Source of the DNA: SIG598 sp045605025
GTDB taxonomy: Bacteria > Bacillota > Clostridia > Oscillospirales > Acutalibacteraceae
Direction of reading: 5' to 3'
Assembly: GCA_045605025.1 (NCBI GenBank)
Contig: JAZUPE010000018.1
Span: forward strand, 1 to 64,000
DNA length: 64,000 nt
The translations under genes were made by a program, and so were the position numbers. Of the stretch, positions 9,601 through 18,013 are shown one piece after another. The notes under the pieces were generated by a model. The model worked only from the letters and a program-made list of their open reading frames with translations. It did not search any database and was not told the origin of the DNA. Position 1 is the first letter of the stretch, and each line of letters starts with the position of its first letter.

Positions 9601-12600
9601 CCCGCGCAAGAGTCGGCACCGGCTACGGCGCACTGCCCGTCAAGGAATTCCAGAACAGAGAATTTGACTATGTTGACGGCGCTCGCGTAGGCAACTACAT
9701 CCAGGGCACCATCACTGTCATCTTCCACTACAAGCTCATCCCCGCTACCCTGACTGTCAAGTACATTGACAAGGATACCGGCGCTGAGATCAAGAACACT
9801 GATGTCTACCCCGGCTTCAACCAGGGCGACGTTATCCCCGGCACCTACGCTGAGCAGTATCCCATCGACGGCTACATCTATGACAGTGTAGTAACTCCCG
9901 ATCCCATGCAGTTTGTCACTCCTTCTGCCGAGATCATCCACTACTACGTGCGTATTCTCGACACCGACGAGCCCGCTGTTGAAAAGATCTCCAATCCTGC
10001 AAGCGGCGAGCTGGTCAAGGGCGGCGACACCATCACCTATTCCATCGCTGTGACCAACGTCAGAGCTACCGACTCCCTTGAGAACGTCGTCGTTACCGAC
10101 GCTGTTCCCGCAGGCACCATCGTTGAGTCCATCGCCAACAACGGCGTTGAGCAGGACGGTGTCATCACCTGGAACATCGGCTCCATCGCAGCCGGCGAGA
10201 CCAAGGTTGTCAGCTTCACTGTCAAGGTTGAATACGTGAAGTCCGGCAGCAACCTGGGCAATATCGCTCACGTCAGCTACAAGGACATCCAGACCGGCGA
10301 GGATAAGGAAATCCCCACCAATCCCACCAGCCACGCTCTGCTCACCAGCAACAAGACTTCCAGCGTACCTTCCGGCACCGTTCTCTACGCTGGCGACATC
10401 ATCTCCTACAATGTGGACGTTACCAACATCGGTACTGCTGATGCCAACGACGTGACTGTCTACGATGTCGTTCCCAACGGAACCGGCATCATCCTCAGCA
10501 CTCTGACCAACGGTGCTTCCTACAACAACGGCAAGATCACCTACGTCATCAAGAGCCTCAAGCCCGGCGAGACCAAGACTCTGAGCTTCAGCGTTCAGGT
10601 TTCCCAGCTGGCTGACGGCGAATATGCCAAGGTCATCAACAACACCGCTGTTGTCGACGGTGACAACACCAACACCACCGAGAACATCGTTAAGCGCGGC
10701 ACCCTGACCGTCAAGTATCAGGATACCGCCGGCAACACCCTGCACAAAGACATCGTTACCGACGGCGCTGTAGGCACCACCTTCACTCTGCCCGCAGAGA
10801 AGAAGTTCGAGAACCTCAAACTCAAGACCGTCACCTACGATTCCGACAGCAAGACCTATATCGAGGGCAACATCACCTATATCTACATTTACGAGCGCAT
10901 TCCCGCGGTCGCGACTGTCAAGTACCTCGATATCAGCTCCAAGGCTCCCGTCCTCGAGCCTAAGACCTTCAACGCTTACGTTGGCGATATTCTCGAGAGC
11001 GACTACTACGAGAACGTCACTCACTATAACTACGTGACCACCGATAAGCCCAGCAAGCTGGTCTACACCGAGGAAGGACTCGTCATCATCCACTACTACG
11101 AGTACATCTTCGACTCTGCTTCCATCCTGCGCGAGAAGACCGCTTCTCCCGCCAGCGGAAGCCTGGTAGAGATGGGCGACGAGATCACCTACACCATCAC
11201 TGTTACCAACCCCAGATACGATGACATCAACAATGTCATCGTCACCGACGCTGTTCCCGCCGGCACCACCTTCGTGTCTGCCGACAACAACGGCGTTGAG
11301 GCAGGCGGCAAGGTAACCTGGAACCTGGGCACTCTGCCCGCCGGCCAGACAGTTGCTGTTTCCTTCATCGTTAAGGTAGCTGACAGCTTCGTCACCAGCG
11401 GCAACCTGCACAACATCGCTCAGATCGTTTACACCGGTGCAGGCAACACCGAGCCCACCACCGTCGTCACTAACGACACCTACCACGCAGTCCTGACCTA
11501 TGACAAGGCCGTTGATGCCGCTGCAGCCAACACTGCCGACACTCTGACCTACACCATCAATGTCAAGAACGAAGGCTGCATCAAGGCTGAGAACGTCGTC
11601 GTCACCGACACCGTTCCCGCCAACACCACTCTGGTTGAGTCCTCCGTCATCGGCGGCACTGTCAGCAATGGCGTCATCACCTGGAACATCGACAAGATCG
11701 AGGCCGGTGAATCCGTCGAACTGACCTTCAAGGTCGATGTTGATCCCATGCCTGCCAACAAGTTCAGAGAGGTTATCTCCAACAAGGCTAAGGTCAACGG
11801 CGATGAGACCAACGAGGTCGAAACCGTTGTCACCCAGGGTACTGTAATTGTCACCCATGTTGCCGACGACGGCACCGTTCTCAGACCCGAGGATACCGTT
11901 ATCGGACACGTTGGCGATCCGTATTCCTACAGCGCAATCGACTCCCCCGTCTACGAGTTCAAGAACGTTGAGGGAGACGATCCCGTTGGTGTATTCGTTG
12001 AAGGTGTCAAGTACATCAAGTTCATCTACACCCTGCGCAATGCCGGTCTGGTTGTCAACTACCTCGAGAGCGGCACCAACAAGGCTATTGCCGAGTCCAT
12101 TACCGAGGAACACAAGGTAAATGACAAGATCACCAACATCTACAAGGAAGACTTCATCACCTTCGAGAACAGCCTGTATGAGTTTGATGACACCGATATC
12201 CTTCCCGATACCAGCCTTGAGATGACCAAGGACGGCATCGTCGTCAACCACTACTACAGCCTCGTTCCCACCGGTGACGTAGTTGTCAAGTACGTTGATA
12301 CCAACGGCAAGGAGATTGCTGGAAGCGATTCCTCCAGCGGTAACATCTACCAGACCTACACCACCGCTCCCAAGGCAGTTGAAGGCTACATCTACAGCTA
12401 CATTGCAGATGGCAGCGATCCCGTCAGCGGCAACTATCCTGCCAACGACACCAACGAAGTCGTATACGTCTACGTCCGTGCAACCGGTACTCTTGTAGTT
12501 CGCTACCTCGAGGTCGGCACCGATAATGTTCTGTGGGACCATGTCAGCGAAGTCTATAATACCGGTGACACCGTAACCAACCTGCACGAAAGGACCATCG

Positions 12601-14945
12601 ACAAGTACGACTACAATTCCAGCATCGTTCCCGATAGCCTCGTGATGACCGAAAACGGTCTGGAAGTCATCCACTACTACACCCTGACTCCCACCGGCAC
12701 CGCCACCGCTCACTATGTTGACAGAAACGGTAATGAACTGATCGACAATGTTGACAAGGCCGGTACCATCTACGAGTCTTACACCTTCAATAAGGCCGAC
12801 ATCACCGGCTGGCACTTCGTAGAGCTTAAGGGCGAGCCTCAGGGCAACTTCCCCGCTGATTCTCACAACGATGTTTACTACATCTACGAGAAAGACACCG
12901 GCGTCCTGACTGTCCACTATCTCGACGTTGATACCAATGAATCCCTGTCTCAGGCCTACAACGAGACCTTCGAGACCGGCACTGTCATTGAGAATCTCCA
13001 CTACAGAGATTTCGACCTCTATGAGAAGGTTGCTGAGGAAATCCCCGCCGACCTGACCATGACCACCGCAGGCCTCACCATCACCTACTGGTATCGTCTG
13101 ATCCCCACCGGTGATGCAGTTGCCAAGTTTGTCGACACCGAGGGCAACACCATTCATAAGGACATCACAGCTGCCGGCAACATCTACGAGACCTACGATT
13201 TCAATCCCATCGACATCCCCGGCTACAAGCTGGTCAGCGTCGAAGGCACTGAGGAAGGCAACTTCCCCGCAAACGAAACCAACGTTGTCATCTACACCTA
13301 CGAGAGATGCGTCGGTAACCTGACCGTCAACTACCTCGAGAAGGGCACCGAAGTTATCCTCGCAGAGCAGTACACCGAAGTCATCCCCACTCTGGTTGAG
13401 GTTGAGGATCTCCATGAGAAGACCATCGCCTACTACAACCTGGTCGAGAAGAACATTCCCGACAGCCTGGTAATGACCGAGGAAGGCATCGTTATCGACT
13501 ACTACTACGCTCAGGTTGCAACCGGTACTGTAGTTGTCAACTATGTTGACGAAGACTACAACCCGCTGCTCATCCCCGAGACCGTAAACGGCGTAGTCGG
13601 CACCGAGTTTGCATTCACTCCCGAAACCATCGATGGCTACAAGTTCACCAAGGTCGAGGGCGACAGCCCCGAGGGTGCTATCACCGAAGAGCCTCAGGAA
13701 ATCTTCTTCATCTACACCAGAGAACAGGGTGTCCTGAACATCTCTTACCTTGAGGAAGGCACCGATAAGGTCCTGGCCGATGGTTATACCGAGACCATGG
13801 AGACCGGCGAGACCGTCACCGACATCAAGGCCAACAGCATCTCCGGCTACATCAGAACCAACACTGAAATGCCTGAGAGCCTGGTCATGACCACTGACGG
13901 CATCGACATCATCCACTACTACAAGGCAATCCCCATGGGTAAGGTTAACGTTTCTCATGTTGACGAAGAAGGCAACGAGCTGATCGAAGGCGAGACCATG
14001 GTCGACTTCGTTGACGTCGAGTTCAACTACAAGCCCGCTGATATCCCCGGCTACGAGCTGATCGAAGTCAAGGGCGAGCCCGAGGGCGTCATCTCCGAGG
14101 ATGAGCAGGATGTCATGTTCATCTACAGAAGACTGAACGGTACCCTCCACATCACCTACATCGACGAGACCACCGGCGAGCCCATCGCTGAATCCTACAA
14201 TGAGGTATTCAACGTTGGTGACACCGTCAAGGATCTCAAGGAGAAGGATATCGACGGTTACAACCTTACCAAGTCTGAGATCCCCGAGGATCTGACCATG
14301 ACCGAGAAGGGTCTGGATGTTGTTTACTACTACACTCCCGACACCTACACCGTCAGCGGTACCACCTGGATCGAAGGCAACAACGATTCCGTTTACGAGA
14401 AGGCACAGGATGTTGCCCTGAGCGACATCAGAGTCGTCCTCTATGACGCCAACAAGACCATCGTCGGCACCGCAACCACCGACAGAAACGGTGAGTTCGA
14501 GATCGACGGCGTGCTCGCAGGCAAGTACACCGCTTCCTTCGATGTACCCAGCAAGTACAAGGTTGTCAACTCCCTGCCTTACTCCAAGGATAAGACCAAC
14601 AGCATCGCCAATTATAACGGCGACACCGGTGTCCTCTCCGTAACCGGAGATACCCCGAATGTTGGCATGGGCGTCGAGGGTATCGTACTTGGCAGCACTG
14701 CTACCAATGAGCAGCAGGTTGTTAAGCCTCAGACCCCGCAGGTTGTCTACACTCCCACTACCACCAAGCAGGAGAACGCAACTTACACCAAGGTGCTCGG
14801 CGATACCGGCGTTAACCCCTCTACCGGCGACACCACCGTCAGCGAATCCAGCGAAGACCTCACCGTCGTCGCAGTCATGCTGGCTTCCTGCTCGCTGTTC
14901 GTCCTCACCCTGACCAAGAAGAAGGGTTCTGCAGCCCGCAGATAA
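3693..14945 (+). CDS. Giant VWA/DUF11/MucBP repeat cell-surface protein
   Basis: Predicted 3,750-residue adhesin-like protein, exported and probably wall-anchored by sortase. Order: signal peptide (about 1-45); von Willebrand A domain (about 90-335) with an intact MIDAS DSSNS at 100-104; cadherin/VCBS-like domain (about 490-665); choice-of-anchor A domain (about 667-900); five cycles of DUF11-DUF11-MucBP-MucBP (about 960-2860, period near 380 residues); ten more MucBP-like repeats (about 2860-3550) alternating between two subtypes; one SdrD-B/Cna-B-like domain (about 3550-3650); a short stalk; then NPSTGD (3708-3713), a hydrophobic segment and a KKKGSAARR tail. NPxTG signals are known sortase substrates in Clostridia. 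MucBP and VWA domains suggest binding to mucus or matrix (inference). Codon choice is extreme: the gene contains no TTA, CTA or TCA codon. No sortase gene lies in the window. Confidence 0.92.
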   Translation: MKTKRRPRKTFSKVLSVVLCLTILISSYAGFFSGFGAAAGKALDIAVEGMGAGEVAVTKGAVQDDRSADITVNLAAKPGVASSTSTEVVEKPVDLIMIIDSSNSMTQLTTETGKKLFDEAIASAKQLAKDLFALNANNRIAVGNFSAQSYSYKLNNGNVTRVLYKDMIGKVDDSYFVSNYSDFEKVVNSIKAESGTNTEGGYLVANALADYANNSAYADRQKVVLVMTDGLPQDRYTADLAHTNDQFSAYNGVPSYLELTELLASAKELSERENVIAELVFFTGGLANNDMEKQYRVGSDSGSSTQETVKQSTKTYATMADRLAVINDRAEFMSVFYGLKAPEGAKVIGDMLAVYSGSGVAQYPTNAAELLVAFKSVINTVISSQKYDAALNAVYTDIIPEYYDVDESSINVTTGTARVLRDQQVTINGTIVTRDVVEWTIGTIPAEVQSLSYTINVNDPKLYGILNVAEQGILTYEETAGTVTHSPLIVQIDEIILAPKGADDYYIFNQGENLDANNKGVAGVLVNDDMLNTLVDESGNGYDSKDIVNGNIAGLDGKQASLNLEGYTAQLVEGAKNGQVVLNEDGTFTYIPDSSLYEQPVVDFVVDENGTNEYNYSGAAGWEDTFTYVLDTNGTGGDITKESTVNKVVTTITPIYGPDLSLVVFENMEQTGADVEGAAAIGGNLVINGGWSIADKVSSQADYTLIVGGTITGQVNMISGKMEQNQQWIRDYVEALEKQYTALSRKYSAMDPDGTAARNQWYTPELTLTADPNHVAGQPHVFYVDGNDYIQQVKFIGDFGDDDIIINISGKSLEINGGQWALFENTNMDQAKLQGQAIWNFYEMENLSTSGFSFQGCVLAPFATYTASNGHTNGVVIVKEMIGTGGYEYHMGSNLNKIAGGTTVDIITETTTESETIIEVFTTTMDNYVVTGNEEVKVKDAIESEVITVHIRILPNLSELGASKDSDPKSGTLVKSGEEIEYTITVTNPCSVPVSNIVVNDSAPFGTTITDANGGTVNGRNISFTIDKIAANGSATVSFTVTVDEEITGTNNLANTASITYTLPGDDTPDTVTTNTVNHAVLTAEKSSSVAASTILAAGDEITYTIAVTNNGTADASNVNVVDTLPDGVTFKEGNVDLNGNIVSTTIASIAAGKTAYVSFTVTVNQISAGTKVIENTATVNGEPTNTTENVTKYGTVVVKYVDEAGNELIPGKSQDGKTGDQYGPYPAEDIDNYRHISTTGNVTGTFTDGVIEIIHVYAKIPGFAVIKYVDEAGNSLLTSVTVNGWQGDELTDLKQEPIERYEYVRTDAPTTILTEEGITIIHVYKLIPDSTVPTVGKTANPADGSLVVAGETIVYTISVTNNKYEAMTDVVVTDTAPAGTTISDAGNGTVNGSTVTFVIPSIESGATATVSFAVTVDASISGTGNLANTAYVTYRDRESTIDQTIPTNTTGHAILTAVKAGGDAEFYGAGDVYTYNITVTNNGSAAAQNVVVTDTIPEGVSLYNAKNASVNGDVLTWTIDKLEAGASKTVAFDVKVNDTTEFVSTINNTAYVNDIPTNTTEDIVKKGTVDVQFVDEAGNALADSLHYEGKPGTAHGTTDAIDIYGYQLKTTTGSTDGNFVEGNITIIHVYERLVGTVVISYIDKDNGQNILPDVSGSGWVGDAIESDQWTEITNYTYVSTDKPAEMVFIDGNVHIIHYYTFIEADDTPLVLEKASLPASGTTVRPGEDIEYIITLTNTRVDDVNNVVIEDYIPDGMTFVSASTGGQYADGKVVWNVGTIPVGASKTVFFTARVNDELTGSGNLRNVASATYTNRDNEPEDRIYSNEITHPILDAKLESFTNQPDANLTEGDQITYKITVTNEGSVEKTNIPVIADIPEGTTFVTSEDGICDGDNFVTTIPELQPGETVELYYTVVIDKLPDGVYEIDIPNIAEVDGDNTNDVLDKAYVGILVVKYVDYDGTELCETSVTRARVGTGYGALPVKEFQNREFDYVDGARVGNYIQGTITVIFHYKLIPATLTVKYIDKDTGAEIKNTDVYPGFNQGDVIPGTYAEQYPIDGYIYDSVVTPDPMQFVTPSAEIIHYYVRILDTDEPAVEKISNPASGELVKGGDTITYSIAVTNVRATDSLENVVVTDAVPAGTIVESIANNGVEQDGVITWNIGSIAAGETKVVSFTVKVEYVKSGSNLGNIAHVSYKDIQTGEDKEIPTNPTSHALLTSNKTSSVPSGTVLYAGDIISYNVDVTNIGTADANDVTVYDVVPNGTGIILSTLTNGASYNNGKITYVIKSLKPGETKTLSFSVQVSQLADGEYAKVINNTAVVDGDNTNTTENIVKRGTLTVKYQDTAGNTLHKDIVTDGAVGTTFTLPAEKKFENLKLKTVTYDSDSKTYIEGNITYIYIYERIPAVATVKYLDISSKAPVLEPKTFNAYVGDILESDYYENVTHYNYVTTDKPSKLVYTEEGLVIIHYYEYIFDSASILREKTASPASGSLVEMGDEITYTITVTNPRYDDINNVIVTDAVPAGTTFVSADNNGVEAGGKVTWNLGTLPAGQTVAVSFIVKVADSFVTSGNLHNIAQIVYTGAGNTEPTTVVTNDTYHAVLTYDKAVDAAAANTADTLTYTINVKNEGCIKAENVVVTDTVPANTTLVESSVIGGTVSNGVITWNIDKIEAGESVELTFKVDVDPMPANKFREVISNKAKVNGDETNEVETVVTQGTVIVTHVADDGTVLRPEDTVIGHVGDPYSYSAIDSPVYEFKNVEGDDPVGVFVEGVKYIKFIYTLRNAGLVVNYLESGTNKAIAESITEEHKVNDKITNIYKEDFITFENSLYEFDDTDILPDTSLEMTKDGIVVNHYYSLVPTGDVVVKYVDTNGKEIAGSDSSSGNIYQTYTTAPKAVEGYIYSYIADGSDPVSGNYPANDTNEVVYVYVRATGTLVVRYLEVGTDNVLWDHVSEVYNTGDTVTNLHERTIDKYDYNSSIVPDSLVMTENGLEVIHYYTLTPTGTATAHYVDRNGNELIDNVDKAGTIYESYTFNKADITGWHFVELKGEPQGNFPADSHNDVYYIYEKDTGVLTVHYLDVDTNESLSQAYNETFETGTVIENLHYRDFDLYEKVAEEIPADLTMTTAGLTITYWYRLIPTGDAVAKFVDTEGNTIHKDITAAGNIYETYDFNPIDIPGYKLVSVEGTEEGNFPANETNVVIYTYERCVGNLTVNYLEKGTEVILAEQYTEVIPTLVEVEDLHEKTIAYYNLVEKNIPDSLVMTEEGIVIDYYYAQVATGTVVVNYVDEDYNPLLIPETVNGVVGTEFAFTPETIDGYKFTKVEGDSPEGAITEEPQEIFFIYTREQGVLNISYLEEGTDKVLADGYTETMETGETVTDIKANSISGYIRTNTEMPESLVMTTDGIDIIHYYKAIPMGKVNVSHVDEEGNELIEGETMVDFVDVEFNYKPADIPGYELIEVKGEPEGVISEDEQDVMFIYRRLNGTLHITYIDETTGEPIAESYNEVFNVGDTVKDLKEKDIDGYNLTKSEIPEDLTMTEKGLDVVYYYTPDTYTVSGTTWIEGNNDSVYEKAQDVALSDIRVVLYDANKTIVGTATTDRNGEFEIDGVLAGKYTASFDVPSKYKVVNSLPYSKDKTNSIANYNGDTGVLSVTGDTPNVGMGVEGIVLGSTATNEQQVVKPQTPQVVYTPTTTKQENATYTKVLGDTGVNPSTGDTTVSESSEDLTVVAVMLASCSLFVLTLTKKKGSAARR

Positions 14946-15016
14946 CAAGAGTGCGAACAAAAGAAGTCAACCGCACTGGTTGCTTCCGGAAGTGAGACAC
15001 TAAAGCAATAACTCCA

Positions 15017-15047
15017 GGGCGGCTGTTCCGGTTCGGGACAGCCGCCC
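15017..15047 (+). terminator. Hairpin after the giant gene
   Basis: GGGCGGCTGT (15017-15026) and ACAGCCGCCC (15038-15047) form a perfect 10-bp stem, extended by inner CC/GG pairs. It lies 71 nt after the stop codon. The U-tract is poor, so it may be an imperfect terminator or an mRNA-end stabiliser. Confidence 0.6.
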
Positions 15048-15087
15048 GATGCTTTGTCAAAAAAAGAACCCCAGATTAAGAAAGAAA

Positions 15088-15129
15088 CAAAAACGCCGCC
15101 CCCTCATGCAAGAATGAAGGGACGGCGTT
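15088..15129 (-). terminator. Terminator of the PAP2 gene
   Basis: On the minus strand AACGCCGTCCC pairs with GGGGGCGGCGTT around a loop and is followed by TTTGTTTCTTTC. It lies just past the stop of the PAP2-family gene. Confidence 0.75.
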
Positions 15130-15143
15130 GAAATGTCGTTAGA

Positions 15144-15872
15144 TTATGAATCTTTGCGTGTGAAGAACTTCTTAACAGAAGACCAGTTGACGAAATAGAT
15201 AATCGGATAAAGAACAGCCAGTTCAATGGCAGAAACAAAGAAATCGATGATGGAGTGCTGCTTGACGAAAACAGTAGAGATACAAATAAGAGAAGCAAAG
15301 AGAATATAGTAGGTGAAATACAGAGCCTTGAAAGGACTGCGTTTTACAAAATCTGAAGAAAGGACAGCCAGCGTGACCGCCAGTGTTGAGGTGCAGTGGA
15401 GACTGGGCAGCACGTTTGCCGGGAGATCAAAGCCTCTGTACGTCAGCGCCAGACCACCGGAGCAGAAAGTATCATAGCCAATCTCGTCGGAAGTCGGTCT
15501 GAAATCAATTCCATTGGGATAGACGATGTAAACAACAAGGCAGATCGCCCAGCTGACAAAGAATAGCCACATAAAGCGATTGTAGTCAAGTCTGGCATTA
15601 GGGATATTGTCTTCACGATGCCAGAGCATCTGAATAAATCCACCGGGAAGAAATGCGAACCAATAAACGTATATCAAAGCGAAATCAGCGTAAAACGGGA
15701 TGTAATCGTCAATCGCGCAATGAATCAGATTGGTCGGCACTATGAGGTGGTTGATCAGCATATACACACCAAAGCCGGCAAAAAGCCCTCCGATGGACAG
15801 CAGCCAGATTGGCTGGGTTACTCGCTTGAAGAGAGTGCGGTGGTCTTTGGTTAATGGTCTTACAGTGTCCAT
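15144..15872 (-). CDS. PAP2-superfamily membrane phosphatase
   Basis: A 242-residue integral membrane protein of the phosphatidic acid phosphatase type 2 / vanadium haloperoxidase superfamily. It shows about six membrane helices and the late PAP2 motifs: PSLHCTSTLA (SxH, about residues 157-166) and KQHSIIDFF (HxxxD, about 208-216). The first PAP2 motif (KxxxxxxRP) is not obvious, which points to the inositolphosphotransferase-like PAP2_3 subgroup rather than the diacylglycerol pyrophosphatase type. Likely substrates are lipid phosphates or polyprenyl phosphates at the outer face of the membrane; the exact one cannot be told. It is divergently transcribed from the PIG-L deacetylase, another predicted surface glycan or lipid enzyme, which may indicate a shared envelope role. 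It is more AT-rich than its neighbours. Confidence 0.8.
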   Translation of the reverse strand: MDTVRPLTKDHRTLFKRVTQPIWLLSIGGLFAGFGVYMLINHLIVPTNLIHCAIDDYIPFYADFALIYVYWFAFLPGGFIQMLWHREDNIPNARLDYNRFMWLFFVSWAICLVVYIVYPNGIDFRPTSDEIGYDTFCSGGLALTYRGFDLPANVLPSLHCTSTLAVTLAVLSSDFVKRSPFKALYFTYYILFASLICISTVFVKQHSIIDFFVSAIELAVLYPIIYFVNWSSVKKFFTRKDS

Positions 15873-15922
15873 GATATTTCACAACCGATCCGTAAATAAT
15901 TTATATAATCCAAATCAAAACG

Positions 15923-15951
15923 ATTATATCACTGGACATGATGGTTTGTAA
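15923..15951 (-). promoter_or_regulatory. Extended -10 promoter for the PAP2 gene
   Basis: On the minus strand TGATATAAT gives an extended -10 (TATAAT at 15923-15928). The -35 at 17 nt (TTACAA, 15946-15951) is weak. It lies about 50 nt upstream of the PAP2 start, back to back with the promoter of the deacetylase gene. Confidence 0.5.
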
Positions 15952-15977
15952 AGACTGAAAACACAAAAATTGATGTG

Positions 15978-16005
15978 TTGACATCAAAAAACTGTCAAGT
16001 ATAAT
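15978..16005 (+). promoter_or_regulatory. Consensus SigA promoter for the PIG-L gene
   Basis: A perfect TTGACA (15978-15983) and perfect TATAAT (16000-16005) with a 16-nt spacer, about 34 nt ahead of the ATG. The -35 is embedded in TGATGTGTTGACATCA, a near palindrome that could serve as an operator. Confidence 0.85.
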
Positions 16006-16038
16006 ATATTAGTAGAAAGTGGCGAAAGGACACAAACC

Positions 16039-17898
16039 ATGCAATCTCAGTACTTTGCAGCTAAATTACACGTTCGAAGGTCTTTAGTTCTGCTTTTTCT
16101 GCTTACTGTGACAGTGTTATGCGGACGAATGACTGTTCACGCTGCAGCAGAAGAAAAGGCACAAGATATAATTACTAAATGTAAAATATCAGCAAGTCAC
16201 CACAATAATGAATTCGCCAACCTCTGGAACGACAAGGACGGCGGGGTATTTTCCGCCTACGGTGAGGGAGAGCAGTTCATAAATGCAGATCTTAATGGAA
16301 ATGCTGCCGGAGGAATATACATCAAGTGGGCCAACAATCCGCCTGTGTGGCGTCTCGAAGCTACGTTAAATGACGGTCGGAAAGTAGTCAGCGAACAGGG
16401 CGGTTTAGGTTATCTGCAGGAATACGTCGAGTTGCCGGCAAATGTGTTGAGCTTCCGTATGGTGACCGATGACGGAAAAAAGCACCCGCTTGATATAGTG
16501 GAGATGGAAATATTCTCCCCGGGGGTGCTGCCCGGAAGGGTACATATATGGAAACCCACTCCGTCCACAGCGGAAGTGATGATGATCGCAACCCATCAGG
16601 ACGATGAAATCCTCTATTTTGGCGGAGCAATACCCTATTATGCTGCAGAACGGGAATATGACACTATAATTGCCTATCTGGCTTTCGACAACAGTCTGCG
16701 GCTTCATGAAGCCCTCGAAGGTCTGTGGACATGTGGTGTGCGTCAGCACCCGATCTTTTTTGATTATCCCGATAAATACTGCTCCTCAATAGGCAGAGCA
16801 CGAAGTATATGGAACGAGAGTGAAGTCACACGCGACATTGTTGAACTGCTCGTACGCTACCGTCCTCAGGTAGTAATCTCTCAGGATATCAACGGAGAAT
16901 ACGGTCACGGCCAACATCTGCTCATGGTTCATTGCCTTCGCGGTGCCCTCGTGTACGCGGAAGACGCTGCCTATGTTGCGGCGAATCTCCCTGAATATCA
17001 GCCTTGGACGGTCAGCAAATGCTATCTTCACCTGTACTGGAACAACAGGATAACCATGCAGTGGGCAGATATCAGATTGGACTCTGCAGGAGGGAAAACT
17101 GCGCTGCAGGTCGCACGCGAGGCATATCGGTGTCACGTGAGCCAGCAGAAGTTCGGATATGAGGTAGGTGTTACCCAGAAAACTTACGATTGCCGCAAGT
17201 TTGGTCTGTACTGGACAAAAGTTGGTGAGGACGTTAACAAAAATGATTTCTTCGAGAACATTGTTCCGCGCTACAGCCATACGGAACCCGCAGAAACTCC
17301 TCCGGAATGGATGAAGAGAACGGATCTCAAGGGGTGGCATTATTACGTAACCGATGACCGCTGGAGCGCGAGCCGCTATCTGCGCTACTGCACGGTTGGC
17401 GGTGTCGATGGCTGGTACGAATCAGACTACACTGGGTGCCTCACGGAACCGGTCAGACAGGTGGAGCTGATCATCGACGATCGAAGTATTGACCTGTCAG
17501 ATTATGAGACACTTACGCTTGTAAGCGAGTCTCCCAGAGTGTACAGCTATAATAACGGTATTCTGATCAAGGATATGCTTGTTCGATATGGTTCACTTGC
17601 CGGAGAAGAACCGGGCTTCTATGTCGTGGAGAATGATAACGGCAGTCTGCGCAGACCATATCAGCGGATCCGCGTATCTACAGCTGCCATGCAGGAGCTG
17701 AAGCTTCCGCGACTGACGCTGAAGGATAGAGGAAGCATGGACGCAGGAAAGTATGCGATAATAATCCTAAGCTGTGTCCTGGTGCTTGTTGCCTTTGCAC
17801 TCAGCGTAAATGTTTTCCATATGATTTCGGTCAACAAACGCAGGTCGAGAGCAGATTACAGACGATATCACCACGGCAGAGACCGCAGATATAGATAG
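16039..17898 (+). CDS. Membrane-anchored extracytoplasmic PIG-L family deacetylase
   Basis: A 619-residue protein with an N-terminal signal peptide or anchor (about 1-36), a beta-rich domain resembling carbohydrate-binding discoidin folds (about 50-160), a PIG-L/LmbE zinc deacetylase domain (about 180-420) and a C-terminal transmembrane helix (about 573-597) followed by a basic Arg-rich tail. The metal-binding motif appears as ATHQDDEILYFGG (usual form AHPDDE) near residue 183, and the second His motif as GEYGHGQH near residue 290. The family removes acetyl groups from GlcNAc-type amino sugars. Export plus a C-terminal anchor suggest it acts on cell-wall or surface glycan, which is unlike the cytoplasmic mycothiol or bacillithiol enzymes (inference). 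GAAAGGA precedes the ATG by 9 nt. The CotH and LRR genes of this window show comparable anchored architectures. Confidence 0.83.
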   Translation: MQSQYFAAKLHVRRSLVLLFLLTVTVLCGRMTVHAAAEEKAQDIITKCKISASHHNNEFANLWNDKDGGVFSAYGEGEQFINADLNGNAAGGIYIKWANNPPVWRLEATLNDGRKVVSEQGGLGYLQEYVELPANVLSFRMVTDDGKKHPLDIVEMEIFSPGVLPGRVHIWKPTPSTAEVMMIATHQDDEILYFGGAIPYYAAEREYDTIIAYLAFDNSLRLHEALEGLWTCGVRQHPIFFDYPDKYCSSIGRARSIWNESEVTRDIVELLVRYRPQVVISQDINGEYGHGQHLLMVHCLRGALVYAEDAAYVAANLPEYQPWTVSKCYLHLYWNNRITMQWADIRLDSAGGKTALQVAREAYRCHVSQQKFGYEVGVTQKTYDCRKFGLYWTKVGEDVNKNDFFENIVPRYSHTEPAETPPEWMKRTDLKGWHYYVTDDRWSASRYLRYCTVGGVDGWYESDYTGCLTEPVRQVELIIDDRSIDLSDYETLTLVSESPRVYSYNNGILIKDMLVRYGSLAGEEPGFYVVENDNGSLRRPYQRIRVSTAAMQELKLPRLTLKDRGSMDAGKYAIIILSCVLVLVAFALSVNVFHMISVNKRRSRADYRRYHHGRDRRYR

Positions 17899-18013
17899 AG
17901 AATATATTCTTCTTGAAATATTGCGAAAATCAAGATATAATCAATATAAGTATAGTTGCACAGCCGGGCGGCATCCCGGCTTATCAAACCGAAATAAGGG
18001 AGTTGACTGGCAG

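Noticed and set aside
3642..14960. Minus-strand open frame of 3,772 codons opposite the giant gene
   Set aside because: It is the codon-for-codon complement of the sense gene, made possible by avoidance of TTA, CTA and TCA. It has no ribosome binding site and a composition that mirrors the sense repeats. The sense product has a signal peptide, known domains and a sorting motif.
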